Origin: Callipepla californica brunnescens
Lineage: Eukaryota > Chordata > Aves > Galliformes > Odontophoridae
Length of the DNA stretch: 64,000 nt
Reading direction: 5' to 3'
NCBI GenBank assembly: GCA_023055505.1
Contig: JALIRH010000007.1
Span: forward strand, 13,147,773-13,211,772
Positions 36,716 to 49,690 of the stretch are shown here, piece after piece. The notes under the pieces were generated by a model. That model was not told the DNA's origin. It saw nothing but the letters and a program-made list of their open reading frames with translations, and did not search any database. Made by a program: the position numbers and the translations under genes. Numbering within the stretch: position 1 is the stretch's first letter; every line of letters starts with the position of its first letter.

Positions 36716-39700
36716 AAAAAAATTCCTTTGTGGTTTGTTTGTCCTGGTTTGTTCGTTTTGTTTTAAATACAGTTCAGCTTTACACAAGATTTAAACGAGA
36801 TAGGAAAAAAAAAGAAAAAGAAAAGAAGTATTAATTCTGGAATAAGAGCATCACGTGAGTTTTTACATGAGAATAATGGTATAAGCTTCACTGTGCTGAC
36901 AGAACTGATAAAGCCTGCTGCACTGACTAGCTCTCAGTCTCCTTGAGCTGTGGAGCGGCAGAGAAATAACCTTAAATTCTCTCTAAATGAAATCCCTCAG
37001 ATGTTTCCTACCTCCGCAGTCCTCCTTCAGCAAAGCCATCAATTCCTCCTGCAGGATCAGCTCTTTCTGTCCCTACCCCTCGGTGCTGCCCCAGCCCGAA
37101 TGGCTGTCAGTCACCTGGCTGCTTCCCATCCTCCAAACATCCACCTCCCGCGAGCCCTGCCTGAATCCAGACCCAACAGCCAGGAGACAGATAGTGTGAG
37201 GAGTACATCCAAGAGGTGAACAAGCATTTTCATCCAAAACAGAGTGTCTTTCCACTAGTACAATCTATGATTTCCTTAGCATAAAGGAAAGCAGCCTAAT
37301 GTTGTTAGGTTTTTTGTTTGGTTGTTTTGTTTTGTTTCTTTTTGTATGGCCATTTTTTATTGCACAATGAATGCAAGAGAATTGGAAAATGTCAGGTGGT
37401 TTCATAACAGCAAAAATGGCCAAAAAATAAATAAATGTCTCTGCAATGTTTAGTTACGTTCTATCATTTGGGTCAGCTAGGAATGCTCTGTTCTTATGCC
37501 AAAGGTATAAAGGTACAAAGGTAGTGTGGGAGCAGAATTTTATTTAACATACAAAGTATACTGCACGCTAAAGGTAGAAGTTATACCAAAATGGTTGTGA
37601 ATGTTTTCATGCTTGTGAGTAAAGTACTGGGCACCAAAAGGGCTGAGATATTTTTCAGTAGTAGTGAGCAACCACAATTGCTATTGACTTAATGCCTGGC
37701 TCATTTAAAATGCAATCCTTATTTAGACACTTAATATAGATTTAGGCGCCTGACTGTAAATACCTGATTAAAAATATTGGCCTAGCTTTACAAATAAAGG
37801 TCAAAAGAAACATATTTTACTGAGCTCTGGAAAGCAAAAGAAGAGTGAGCCTAAGAACTTCAGATAAAAGGAGTTACAAGGATTTCTGGAGGACAAAAGG
37901 CAGATGAAGGAAGGTGCTTCTATACTTTCTGTTTTTATTATTACTTCATTTTTACTTAAATTATAGTGCTGATATAGCTTTTAGCTATTTTACTCTTATC
38001 CTTGTGCTCATTGTTCTTTATTTTCCTCAGTGCCTTTTCAGCCTGAGCAAGAGCAGAAAATACTGTACAGAAATCCTGACAGACAGGCTGCTCACATGAA
38101 ACTTTCATTGAAATTTTACTAGATACCAAAGGTTGAACTTTTAATTGGCCAAGGAAGAAACTTATGGGTATGAACCTAAAGCTGCAAATTGTCAGATGTT
38201 CACTTATCATAACGATGTCCTGCTGCCATGCTTTCTAATTTTTCGCCATCTAGCATGAAAATAATAAAACAGAGCCACCAGCAACCACCAAAAGAACAAA
38301 TGCTTTTATTTATTATTCACCTGGACATAGGATTTCAGAGAGATTTCTAAAGCGCACGTGTAAATGCTGTGTAGTAGTTATTTGAGCTTCTTTTGAATTC
38401 CATCCATTTAGTCATCCCTGCCAAGTCAGTCTGTATAACCCATAACTACTAAGATGTGTTTTAATGGTAAAAGTAACAGGTTGACTTAATAAAAATGCTG
38501 GCAGTGACACCAAGGAATGCTGAGACTTTACTAATCTGAAAAATAATGACCTAAGGGGAGCTTTGTTCCTCCTTCTCATGGGTCCCTACTAGAAATAGCC
38601 AAATAATTATGAAAGGGAGTAAATTGAATAAACACAGTAGGAGTACTGTGGATGCTATTAAATAATTGTATTATAGACATCTTTCAACTTTGTTGTTTAT
38701 GGGTTTGAATTTGCTGAATTTTTCTATGTCATTTTGCTTTTTAAATTTTATATCACTAGTTTACTTTGTTTTGAAATCCTTTGTAATACAAACAAACAAA
38801 CAAAAAAAGCACAAAAAAATATCCTCCACCTCAATCTTGGAGGCCAAATAATGCATGATTAGTATTTGTGAAGTGCTTTGAGCTACACTGAAAACAAAGC
38901 TTAGGTTCACTTGCATACTTGCTTCCAGACCTAAAGACATTTTTAGAATGAATTTATCTAATCTGCACTAGGGATAGTCTACTTAAAGTCAGAATCTAGG
39001 AATGGTGAAGACCATGGTTCCTACAGTGGGAATATAGATGTGCTCATGCTGGTTGGGGGCATGCTGAGATTTTGTTAGATTAGGTGAATTACTGTGTACT
39101 CACAACAGTATTTGTGTAACCACTTCAAATAGAAATGGTTCATGAAATTTTCCCCAAATTTACGCATGTCTTTGAATTTGATTAAAAGACATTTTCCAAA
39201 TAGAGTGTCTACACAATCATTTGCACTCAAAAGAGCACTGTGCCTGTGGCACAACAAATATTGCAAGAAACACAACACAGTATGTTTTCTCCTTTCTATA
39301 GTGAAATTACATACGTGTTAGATCTACAGAGGAGACAAGTCTTCAGCGTGAAGCATTTTGCCCTCTGAAGTCATTCACAGAGAATAAAACAGAATGTAGG
39401 TACTCTTCATCCTGACTCTACATTTGGTTGGGAGTTTCTTTACTATCTCACAGCAGCATACCTGTCTCATGTACAAGTACTCACTAAGTCAGTCAAAATA
39501 GAAAGGTCTTTGCCATCAGTTTCAAAGGAATCAAAGGAAACGCACTAAGTTACAAAATGTAGTTCTCTGAGGATGTGGCTTATTTACTTAAAGGTGAATT
39601 TTAATCCAGTGACAAATTCCCAAAGAACTTTGGCACAGCCTCTGGCTTTTCTCTTCAGAAATGTTTGCACTAGAAAACTAGGTTACGGGAAATAAAAGAA

Positions 39701-40569
39701 GCCATGTTAATTAGCAGACTTTTGAAATCAGTGTCAACAGGAACAAGTTGAGTTTACTATCAAGAGGACATCTGAAAGCAAGTAAACCCATAGCTTCAGT
39801 AGCTTTTACTCTCAACTGTCTGCTTTATGCTACGTGTGTATTTCCTCCACCTACACTGATTAATCGCTCATACATATCACTGAAGTGAGGAGTCAGAAAC
39901 CTGTTCTAACAGGATTTAGTATCCTAGTAAGCTGAGGTACTGGAAACTTCTGGCTTCTCACATGCTCTGTGGAAAATATGCGTATGTTCAAACAGAAATA
40001 TGAAGCTCAGAAGCAACTCTGAAGAAAGGGTCAAGGTCGAATATGATACGATATTGTCACAGTATGTCATTAAGGATTGTACTTTAGGAGCTATTAGTGA
40101 GCAATTAATTGTTCCTCTACCTGCTGCATGAAGGCCTTCATAAGATCTGTGCATGCTCCATGTGCTCCATAGTACTGTTTTGATGATAGAACAAAAGCAG
40201 TACCAGGAAACAAGTCATTTTCTTTCCAGAAAGGCCTTTGTTTCATGAAGCTTCTTTCTTTTTGTGTGATTTTACTGATTATTTTGGAGACACCGTGAGA
40301 TGTGGTCAAAGCAGTAAACGGCCTGGAGAGGCTGCTGAGATCAGCACCTAAAGTGATGGAATAGTTTTATGTTATCATGTTCTCTGCTTGAGATACAGCA
40401 TGGCTGTGATTTGCCATAAAAAGTCTTAAAGAATCTACAGGACATATTCCTTGGCCTAAGAACATGAGGCTGAAAAGAAGAAAAAAAGCAAGAAGAAGAG
40501 AAAGTGCATTTAATAGGAATAAGTAATTTTGATGCACTATAATAAAATTGCAGACACTTTGCATCTCTA
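36716..40569. other. Gene-free region
   Basis: GTTT/AAAC-type microsatellites occur near 36735-36765, 37311-37340 and 38788-38805. A somewhat GC-richer stretch at 36950-37220 has overlapping short frames in more than one frame with no recognised domain. Nothing else is identified. Confidence 0.45.
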
Positions 40570-41290
40570 ACTTTTATTTATGTGGAAAAAAATACTATAC
40601 AATAGAGAGGTACTGTTTAGGGTTTATGTGCCAAGGTGTTGGCAGCCAGAGAGGCTGCAGGAGTAGCTTTTGTGAAAAGGAACAGGGGCTGCCCTGTGCT
40701 GGACAGTGCTGGCTCAAACATGGATCCTGTTGTTGTCCAAGAGACAATCAGACCCATCAGCCTTGGCCTCTGTGCAAACTGTATTTAAAAAGGGTAGAAA
40801 ATAATGTGAGGGAGATAGAGGACTGAGTGAAAAACTTGTAGCCACCAAGCTCAGCGCAGAAGGAGGGGAGAAGGGTGCTCCAGGCACAAAGCAGAAGCTC
40901 CCTGCAGCCCAAGGGAGGCCCATGGTGGAGCCCACAGTGCAGCAATTGATGTGTCCTGAAGGAGACCACAGGCCATGGAGAGACAATGCAGGATCTACAG
41001 CCCAAGGACAATCCATGTTGAAGCAGTCTGATGGACTGTGTCCCAAGGAGGAAGAGGGGAAAAGCATGAGGACAAAGGAACAGCAAAAAGAAATTGTTAT
41101 GTATTGACTGTAACCCCCATTCCTCAAACCTGTGCTGCTGAGAGTAGGAGGAAATCTGAAAATGAAGGAGTAAAGTTGAGCCATGCGAACGGGATGGATG
41201 GGAGGAAAGTTCTGTTTTAGTTTGGCTTTGTTTTTTGCTATCCATCTCTATCTTGTTTCCATATAAATACTTTTTTGGTTTAAATTTTCT
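40570..41290 (+). repeat. Avian LTR-like interspersed repeat
   Basis: The block is GC-richer than its flanks. It contains repeated phrases such as 'cccatggtggagccca' and 'acaatccatgttgaagcag', followed by 'gaggacaaaggaacagcaaa', 'gttatgtattgactgtaacc' and 'gtaaagttgagcca'. I associate this order with a common avian endogenous-retrovirus LTR-like repeat, but I cannot name the family with confidence. It is diverged. Open frames on both strands here (including one of 179 codons on minus) are repeat shadows. Boundaries are approximate. Confidence 0.4.
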
Positions 41291-44200
41291 AAACACATGC
41301 TATCTGTTAACATTTTGAAGTTAAAAAAAGATCATGCTGTTCAGCCTTGATGTCTCCTTTTCAGCATTCTATAACGTTGTTAATCTTTATAATTTTCTGT
41401 CCAACTTGCACGTCAGGGTTCTTGCCTACAAGCCAGGGGAAACCAATGTAAGGGACAATAAAGAGAAAAGTAAAATCAAAAGTAAGGAACATTTTTGCAA
41501 ATATAACTATTGTGAAAAATGCAAGAAATATATTCTTTTTCTTTTTTTTTTTTTTAATTATCCAATAGCATAAAGAATTAATGCAATGTATTGTTTTTAT
41601 CAACAAAAAGGATGCTGGCTAAATAATTCATCAAGTCATAGAAAGCAGAAGAAATATAAGAGGAATCAGGGAAGCAAACGGGATATTGGTCTTAAGTGAA
41701 ATAATAAGTAACACAAATGTCATATGACAAAACTAGTTTCCCAACAAAATAACAGACTGTATGTTTTAAATTAACAAAATAAAAAAAAAACTATTAAACC
41801 ACTGGAAGAAAAATTAAGAACAATTCATTCCAGAAAGTATTTGTTCCCACAAAATTCTAAATATATACATCAAGATACTGCATTTACCTATTTGCAAGAT
41901 ATATCCATCATTGATAAGTTATAATAATATAATTTATTTATACCCCAATCTTGCTCCTAAGGTCTCTTCTGCAGAACCTTTCTGAGCATGACCTTAATTT
42001 CAAAGAGGTGTTAACACATCTCTTGGTCTGATTGGAGCAAATTGAATCCCCCTGCACTATCATTCAAGAATAATAATATTGTCCTTTCACGGAGACTTGA
42101 AGCTCCTGATAACAGAATAATTCAGGGATTCAAGTTCTTATGGTCAGTTACTCCACTGGAATAAACTGTCACGGCTCAATTATGGGTGATGAAGTTGTCA
42201 CTGTTTACATCAGCTGCATTCCTTTCCCCGTATCTGGCACATTTGGCCTTTGGTAGCAGCTTTTCAACAGAATTACTGCATCAGTAACAGAAAGTAGATG
42301 TAATATATATGCCATATACGCTGAAGATGTTCTATCACAAAAAGTTCTTAATTATGGAGGAGGCCTCATTACAATCTCAATTTTTGCAAAGTGCTGTACC
42401 AACTCAGAATTTACGAAGCTATATTGTAATGCAAGATATAATAGGTAGGTAGCAGAAAACTCAAATTGACTGAGACAATATTAGCGATATTGTCTTATTA
42501 ATTCTTGTAGGCTGAATTCAAATCATCTTGGATAAGAAAGCCATCACATTAAGAACTAACTACTGAAAAGACCTTCTATGAATAGAAGGTGGCAATAAAG
42601 AGAAATAGATGAAGAATTTCAGCACAGAACCATATTGATTTACTGCAGCTAATGGCAAGGTAGCAGTGAACATATACTTATTTGGAAGCAAAATTTGAAC
42701 TGCCTATTTCATTCTCAGAAATAATACATTTATAACAAAACAGTGAGAAAGAAAATAAAAAAAAAATGACTGGAAGTCTGAAGATGATTCTTCATATTTA
42801 ATCACAGATTTCCATGGATTTAGTCCACTAAGAACTATTGCTGTGAGGTCACGTCCTTTCAGTGATTAGTTACCACTCATGTATCAAGATGCTATATTAA
42901 AAAAGTGTGTTTATAATCAGAGGAAATCATAACAAGAACCAATGGCTAAAAGTTGAGCAAGGGAAATCCAGATAAAAGGAATTTCAAAAGAAATGTGATT
43001 AACTTCTGCAAAGATACTACAGCTAGTGCTACATTCTTTCTTTGTTCCTGTAGCAGAAATACTGAGTCACAGCTTGAAGAAGTGATTGAGCACCTAGTGG
43101 TAAGTCAGGCCATGCCAGGGGGACTCAGGTGCAACATACCTGAGTGAACAGAAGGGGTGGAGTCAGGATCCACCCCTTTCCAGACCTCATTTAAAGAATG
43201 TCAGTGGAGGAAAGAATTTCTCTATGGAGGTTCTTGTGTACTTCTGGCCTTATGGAGGTAAGTGTATTCTTTCCTTTATTTCTCTGCCCACAGCTGTTGC
43301 ATTTGAGCAAGTCTTTACTGTTGCAGCATAGGACCTTGCTACTCTGCTGTCATTGCTGCACTTTCCATTGTGTTACAGTTCCCAAACTCAACATAGACTT
43401 TAGAATAAATACACTTGAACGTATGCGTAAGCTAACACATTTTAGGTAGTATTACTGAGTAGAATGTAATGACCTGTTGAGGTACAATAGGTCAGACTAG
43501 CTGATGCAGTAGTCCCCTTTTGTCTTTTTATCTGAAAATCAACTCTACAAAAAGTTATTGGTAGTGTTAACTTCTGAGCGCAGCCCTGTTATAATCTGAA
43601 AACTAGTTTATGGAAGTTCTTTTCATAATCAAGTAAGACTTATAAAATCAGACCATAAATTTCCTGATATTACATCAACAGTTTACTGGGCTGGGAAGAA
43701 GATCATTAATATAGAAAAACAAGTTCAGCAAATTCAAGCAGATGAGAAAAATCTGAAGTATTTCTATGGGAAAATGAAATGAAATCTCATTTTCAAAATG
43801 GAAGGGCTATATTTGCTGTACTTCTGTTAAAATATCAAAATTTGTTTTGCAACTTACCACAACAAAGTGATGGTATGTATCACAAATGTAAACTTTTTAA
43901 AGTAAGGCAGTACATACCAAAATACAAGTACTACTTTCCCAGAGGAAGTTTTTTCTATTATAGCTAGAAAACAATGGTGTTGAATGAAATATAAGGACAG
44001 TCAAATGACATGACAAATTTGATACAAGCGTAACAGGGATTTCAGACTCCATATGCAGCATGACATGCAGAGGTTGATATCCTTTTCCTGTAAGTGGTAG
44101 GTAGTACTGCTATGATTATTATTGTTTTGACAAGGGGAAATGCCAGAGATCTGTAAGTTGTTTAGAGAACACTAAATGCAGTGGAGAAAATAAGATATAA

Positions 44201-47200
44201 GGCAATAAATAGCAAAAAAAAAATTAATTTGCAGTGTCTTGAAAAACCAGTGACAAAAAACTGCAACGTTCCTATTTCTAACCTGAACAGTTAACAATTT
44301 TTTTACAGTTAATCTTATAAGGAAGAACTATGGAGTCACATTCATTCCGTAATGAGACCTTTTCCGCAGTCCCTAAATGAGAGGCATTTCATTTTCCAGA
44401 GGTCTGGACCATTTTCTTGTCACATTCTAATCAAAATGTTGCTTCTTAGTTTTATCTCTGTCCATCTTCAGTGTTTTTCACCTACTAAACCAAATACTAC
44501 TAAATCTGTGCCTTCACAAAAATATGATTACAGCACGATATAGATGTTCTTCTAACTGAGCTTGTATTCTGGATATGTGTTTGTTTGGTTGTTTTTTTTT
44601 TTTGCAACACGTTCTGTATGACTTACACTAAATTTTTCTTACATTTTTCCTGATTAAAACATTTTGCCAACTTTCTTCAACAAAGTTTCAATCACTGACA
44701 AAGCAAGATAAAAGAAACTCTTGTGTTTTTGAAGAGAAGATGGTAAATAGGAAGGAGGAATCTTTAATACAATCCACAGAGATACAATAAGTTGAAATTA
44801 GATTAAGTGTTAAAAAGGGAGTGAATAGCAGAAGAAGCACCTATTTTAAATGATAAAATGTAGTCTTTTCAGAAAGAAAGAGGTGAATATTTGTTTTGAA
44901 ATGCAGATAAGAAAATTAGAGATGACATAGCAAGGATTATCTGAAGTACTCAATTATTTACTAATATTCATTATTTTCCATTTTATTGTTTCCTATCCTT
45001 TTCCTTTTCTGATGTTGTAAGGTCACATTCCTGTAATCTTGGTTGACGAACCACATGGTTCTTGGATCACTGAACAGTGGGTGATCTCATCAACTATAAG
45101 TGTATAAATGGAAGGAAGAAATAAGTTTCCTTATAATAAGAAGGAAATAATATGTTTCCTTTCCATATCCTCTGTTCTAGTCTCACATCTTGCTGATCAT
45201 CTTAGACTTCAAAATTATTGATTTGTGTAGTGCATCAAATTTCTTAATATTTTAATCACGCTATTTACATTGCACACATTAGTTTCTTATCTTTCAATAT
45301 GTTCCGCTACAGTAGATAGGATATTCACCCCACTGAAGAGCACAGAAAATTGCTGTTCTTACCTTCTTTCAGATACAGTTCACTTCTTAATGTTCTTGAT
45401 ATGTACTGCATCTTTCAGGACATCCAGTTAACCAGTGTGTATATATGTGTGTATGTGCATGTGTGTGTGTGAAGTCATCCTTAATGAAAAGTAAAGATTC
45501 CAGCATTGTGATAAAAATAATGTGGTTGGAAAAGGAGGGAGAATCATTCAAATCAAAAATGTGACAAAAACTCAAACTCCTGCATTTGGATATCCCACTA
45601 CAGTTCCTTGTCAGATCTTTATGCTCCAACTCTTACTACCTAGAATAGTCTACCTTCTGTGATTTACCATAGCCTTTTGTTTTTACTGGTGCGTTTCTGA
45701 GAACTAGGGACCTATCTTGTAAAGGCATATGTGTTTCTCATAAATAAGTTTCTTGCTTTTGTTATTTAAAGAATTGATAAATACTTGCTTCAGTTATTAG
45801 AGTTTCTTAGCATTTGAAAAATCAACTTTTTCAATAAGGCAGAAAATATTAAGTAATGAAGATGATGAAGACAGAAGATAACAATTCTTCTTAAAAGCAC
45901 ACCATACAAGATAGTCACATAGCTTTAAAAGGAATGAAATGCTGACTTCAGTTTGTTCCTGAAATGTTACTGATTCAGGTCCAATTAAAGAATTTTTTTT
46001 CAAAGAGTGAATAAAAATGAAGAGAACATACATTATGAGTAATTAATCCATCTGATTACACTATCTAATTTATCATTTGGGATTAACTATGGGGAAAGAA
46101 AAAAGCAAAACATGTAACTAGAGATGGAAAAGGATAAATTTGTTCAAATAATTCTGGTATTATCAAATATACTTTTTTTATAATTATCTGATTTTTACCA
46201 GATAAGTTAATTAATATTTTTCTGAAGTAAACAAATTCATGTCTACTTCCAATACTCTCATTATGAAGGTGGGGACTCATTATATTTATGCATTCAGGCT
46301 GTGAGACCCAGGGTGAAGTCCTGACTCAAGTTAAGAGCAACAGTAGCAAAGCCAGGAGTTTGCTCCCAGAGCATGGCATCTGCTTACATCTATGAAACAC
46401 AAAAGTGCACACACACACACACACATACATATAATTTTATGTTTCCTCTATATAGAAATTCATCTATTTCTATAGATGTTATATATCACATTTGGGGAGA
46501 AATGTTTGAAACACATCTACAGATATAATATTTAAATAATAATAAATAAAAATATACAACATTTTTGTACCAAAAGATTGATATCCTCCTGTTGGGGTGT
46601 TTTGATGACAATCTTGTGGTTCCTTTATCCTGAAGGTTACACAGGAATTAGATCAGCACCAAAAGTTTCATGTCAACAATATAAGCTAACAACACACTGA
46701 GTGGAAATTTCGTCTTGGTGTAGCCAGGAAGGTTATGTTTAGCTACAGTTTTCTCTGTGTCTATAGTAAGTGTCCTCTCTTCATTTGACTTTTACTGGTT
46801 GAACATCTACAAGAGTCACTTTCAGTGCAAGAGAAACACTTGACAGACATTTGGGGGCTTGTCTGTCACATTGCAGCAGTCTGGAAAAGAAAGAAAAAAA
46901 AGCAGCCCTTTCATGTCTAGTTTTTCATGGTGTAGTACAGAACTGCGAGCTTTCTCTTGCTGTTGCAGTGATTCAAGTGGCTTATTTTAGCTTCTGTATT
47001 TCTTATGGTACAGAATGATTACATTAACTATTACCTTTCATGGACTGTGAAACACATTACTACAGGTGTAGTGCATGGAGGTTGTATCTACCAGAATCTG
47101 AAGCACTCTTTTATACATGGACTACTTTAAACGGTTTGTGTTCATTGTAAATGAACCATGCATAAAAAATGCATTGCTGTGCCTTTATATGAAATTCATA

Positions 47201-48169
47201 TTTAGTGGCCAACTAGCTCATGAACAAAGTGATTACTTTTTGGGATTTGTGGGATAATGAGAATTGGAATGTTTAAGAAACCAGAATTCCATACAAATAC
47301 TTCTTAGATGCTTACTTGAGAACAGTTTTGAGTATTTTGAACAGCATGATACCCCTCAAGGAAAGGACTGCCACAGCATTATCTGTTTTTTTTTTTTTTT
47401 TTTTTTTTTTTTTGTTTTTTGTTTTTTGTTTTTTTTTTTTTTACTTAGTTTCAGGATAAAGACTACAACGTAAAGATATTTTGAGAACATCTATGATTTT
47501 TCATTCTGTGGACAATAAGGGCATTTGAGATCTGGAATTGCAGCTTTCTTTGAACGTCTGAGAATGGAAAGAGTGAGAGGAGGGTTTAATTGTGTGGAAT
47601 TTGTTTTCAGTATGCTACCAAAGAAATTATGAACCTGAACATGGAATAGGTGGAAATAATTAGTTTTCATGTAATAAGGCAAAATTACTTCTAGATATTC
47701 AAAGTTTAGTGATCCCACAATTCCCAATCACAGCACCTTTTCAAAGGTTAAAAGAGTACAAAACTCTCATTCTGTTTCTTTTGTTGGTCTTTAAATGGCA
47801 TATTGTCTATAGTTTCTTTCAAATGCAGTTCTTCTGTTCTTGGTTAAGGATCAGAGCTGTGTGGAAGAGTATTGTCCTCAATAGTTTAAACCAGTCAAGG
47901 ACCTTTTTGGTGCAAAAGATATCACCTGAATCAATAAGGAAAGATACGCAAACCTGGTGAACAAGGAGTTAAGGACAATGCTGCAGACAAAAAGTCTCCA
48001 GCCATCTACAAGTGACCCATCAAGAAACTCCACGTGGGGTGGGCACTTGTAACTGATAAGAAAAGGGAATTATTTCTTTATCTGTCTCTTTAAACTCACA
48101 CTAAGTACTAAGTGCAAGTGTGTAAGGGCTAGGTGCTAGGAGATTTGGGAAGTGAATGAAATGTGGAGC
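41291..48169. other. Gene-free AT-rich region with simple repeats
   Basis: Contains a GT-rich array at 45434-45471, a CA array at 46407-46424, and a long poly-T tract at 47386-47442 with three interspersed G bases. The block at 43100-43520 includes 'gtcaggatccacccctttcc' and 'ggtcagactagctgatgcag', which may be a decayed interspersed repeat. No gene is recognised. Confidence 0.45.
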
Positions 48170-48977
48170 AAGTGAGTGTAGGTATTCCAGGTCTATGGTG
48201 TCAGCAGCTGGAGTGGGTGATATTTTGACACCCAGCCTCTCAGGTGGGACTGGTGTTCATACTAGATATATCTTCCGGGGAAACCAGAGTGAGTGAAGTG
48301 AGTAGTGATCCCAGTGCCTGTGGCTGGAGACTCAGGTCATAGGTTGGCCTGGGTGCCAACTGCTGAGGGAGTGTTTGAGTCTCTCCTGAACCCAGTATAG
48401 GTTGTTGTTTTTTTTATGCATATTACATATGTGTGTAATTTGTCAGTAAGCTACAGCTAGGCTAGCTGGATAGGATGCTCAGAAGTAGAAGATGGGCAGA
48501 TGGTCTATGCTGACTTTTGGGAGCATGCACAAGTGTAGAATGCCTTTGAGATAAGTTTGTGAGTGCATGTATACGTTTGCAAGTAAGACCTTCCCAATAA
48601 GGATGAAACCCCTGGAACATCTGAAAGAGCCTGGCATCTGTGACAGGGTATTAAATGGGCAAAGGAGCTGTGATTGCATGTGAGGGATCAGTAAATGCAC
48701 ATCTACTTGTGAATCTAGAGAGTGGGAGTGTGTGCTTTCATGAGTGAACTTTAGTCCTTGACAGAGGTAAAGGAGGAAGGGAATTTGGCTGCAGTGACAT
48801 ATGCAGATGCTGTTTACAGTACCACCTTGCCTGTTGTACTGCGAGCAGCTGACTATGTCTGTTTTCTCTGTGTGGGAATATCTCCGGGCTATGTATTCAG
48901 CCTCATTACTGATTGAAATGGGAAAGCAGTAGGTCCATCAACCTGGGAGGTATACCTCTGGGAATCCACCTGAGCCT
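48170..48977. repeat. Possible decayed interspersed repeat
   Basis: GC-richer than its flanks and rich in short GTG/CTG-type phrases. 'gtgtgggaatatctccgggc' with 'aacctgggaggtatacctct' near the end gives the impression of a known avian repeat. No open frame of note and no clear termini. Confidence 0.3.
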
Positions 48978-49426
48978 TCATGGAATCGCAGAATTGTAGG
49001 GGTTGGAAAGGACCTCTAGAGATCGAGTCCAACCCTCATGCCAAAACAGCTCCCTAGCCCAGGTTTCACAGGTAGGTGTCCAGGTGGGCCTTGAACGTCT
49101 CCAGAGAAGGAGACTCCACCACCTCTCTGTGCAGCCTGTGCCAGTGCTCTGTCACCCTCACTGCGAAGAAGTTCTCACACGCATTTGTGAGGAACTTCCT
49201 ATGCTTCAGTTTGCAGCCATTTCCACTTATCCCATTGACACACGCTGCAGAGAAGTGTCCAGCCTCGTCCCTTTGCCTCCTGCTTCTTAGATATTTATAG
49301 ATGTGGATCAGATCCCCCCTGAGTCTTCTTTTCTCAAGGCTGAACAGACCCAGCCTCTCTCAGCCTTTCCTCATAAGGGAGGTCTTCCTGGCCCTTTATC
49401 ATCTTTGTATCCCTCTGCTGCACTCT

Positions 49427-49607
49427 TGTCATGGTTTTATGATTTTTGGTACTGGTATTCCACATCATAACATCATGTATTGCATTAAGAGTTAAAGAGT
49501 TAATGCTCCAGCTGCATGCTGGGCATACCTGACCGGGAATCGAACTCGGACCGCGGTGGTGAGAGCGCCGGCTCCTAACCACTAGACCAAGAGCATTAAC
49601 CATGACA
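49427..49607 (-). mobile_element. LTR-like element carrying a tRNA-Glu-like sequence
   Basis: The 181-bp insert begins TGTCATGGTT and ends AACCATGACA, a perfect 10-bp terminal inverted repeat with TG...CA ends. ACTCT lies on both sides (49422-49426 and 49608-49612), a 5-bp target duplication inside CR1. On the minus strand it carries a tRNA-Glu-like body (49525-49590). The form fits a solo LTR or a miniature LTR retrotransposon, perhaps ERVL-like because of the 5-bp duplication. I do not recognise the family. Orientation is given by the tRNA-like strand. Confidence 0.65.
49525..49590 (-). tRNA. tRNA-Glu-like sequence (CTC), not a functional gene
   Basis: The minus strand has the D-arm and A-box 'TGGTCTAGTGGTTAGG', an anticodon-loop region 'GGCGCTCTCACCACCG' with CTC, and the T-arm and B-box 'GAGTTCGATTCCCGG'. 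These are nearly those of vertebrate tRNA-Glu. The acceptor strands do not pair (5' 'gctctTG', 3' 'AGgtatg'), and the anticodon stem has one mismatch. It is thus not a usable tRNA gene. It could still recruit RNA polymerase III through its A and B boxes. Confidence 0.75.
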
Positions 49608-49690
49608 ACTCTTTTGAGGAGATCCCTGTCATTTTTGTATCGGGGAGACGAGAACTGGACACCTTGGAGTGTCTTGGAGACACTGTAAGT

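Larger units (their letters stand above)
48978..49690 (-). mobile_element. CR1 LINE split by a small LTR-like element
   Basis: The left part (48978-49426) starts with the reverse-complement CR1 tail 'atggaatcgcagaattgta', then 'ggttggaaaggacctctaga', 'ggagactccaccacctctct' and 'cagcctttcctcataaggga'. The right part (49608-49690) resumes with 'agaactggacacc', the expected next CR1 block. The copy is relatively well preserved and on the minus strand. The insert at 49427-49607 arrived later. Open frames at 49003-49290 and 49334-49603 are repeat-derived. Confidence 0.85.

Noticed and set aside
40757..41296. Minus-strand open frame of 179 codons
   Set aside because: Lies over an interspersed LTR-like repeat and competes with other open frames on both strands; no domain.
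49525..49590. A functional tRNA-Glu gene
   Set aside because: The acceptor strands do not pair and the sequence lies inside a transposable insert, so a working tRNA is unlikely.
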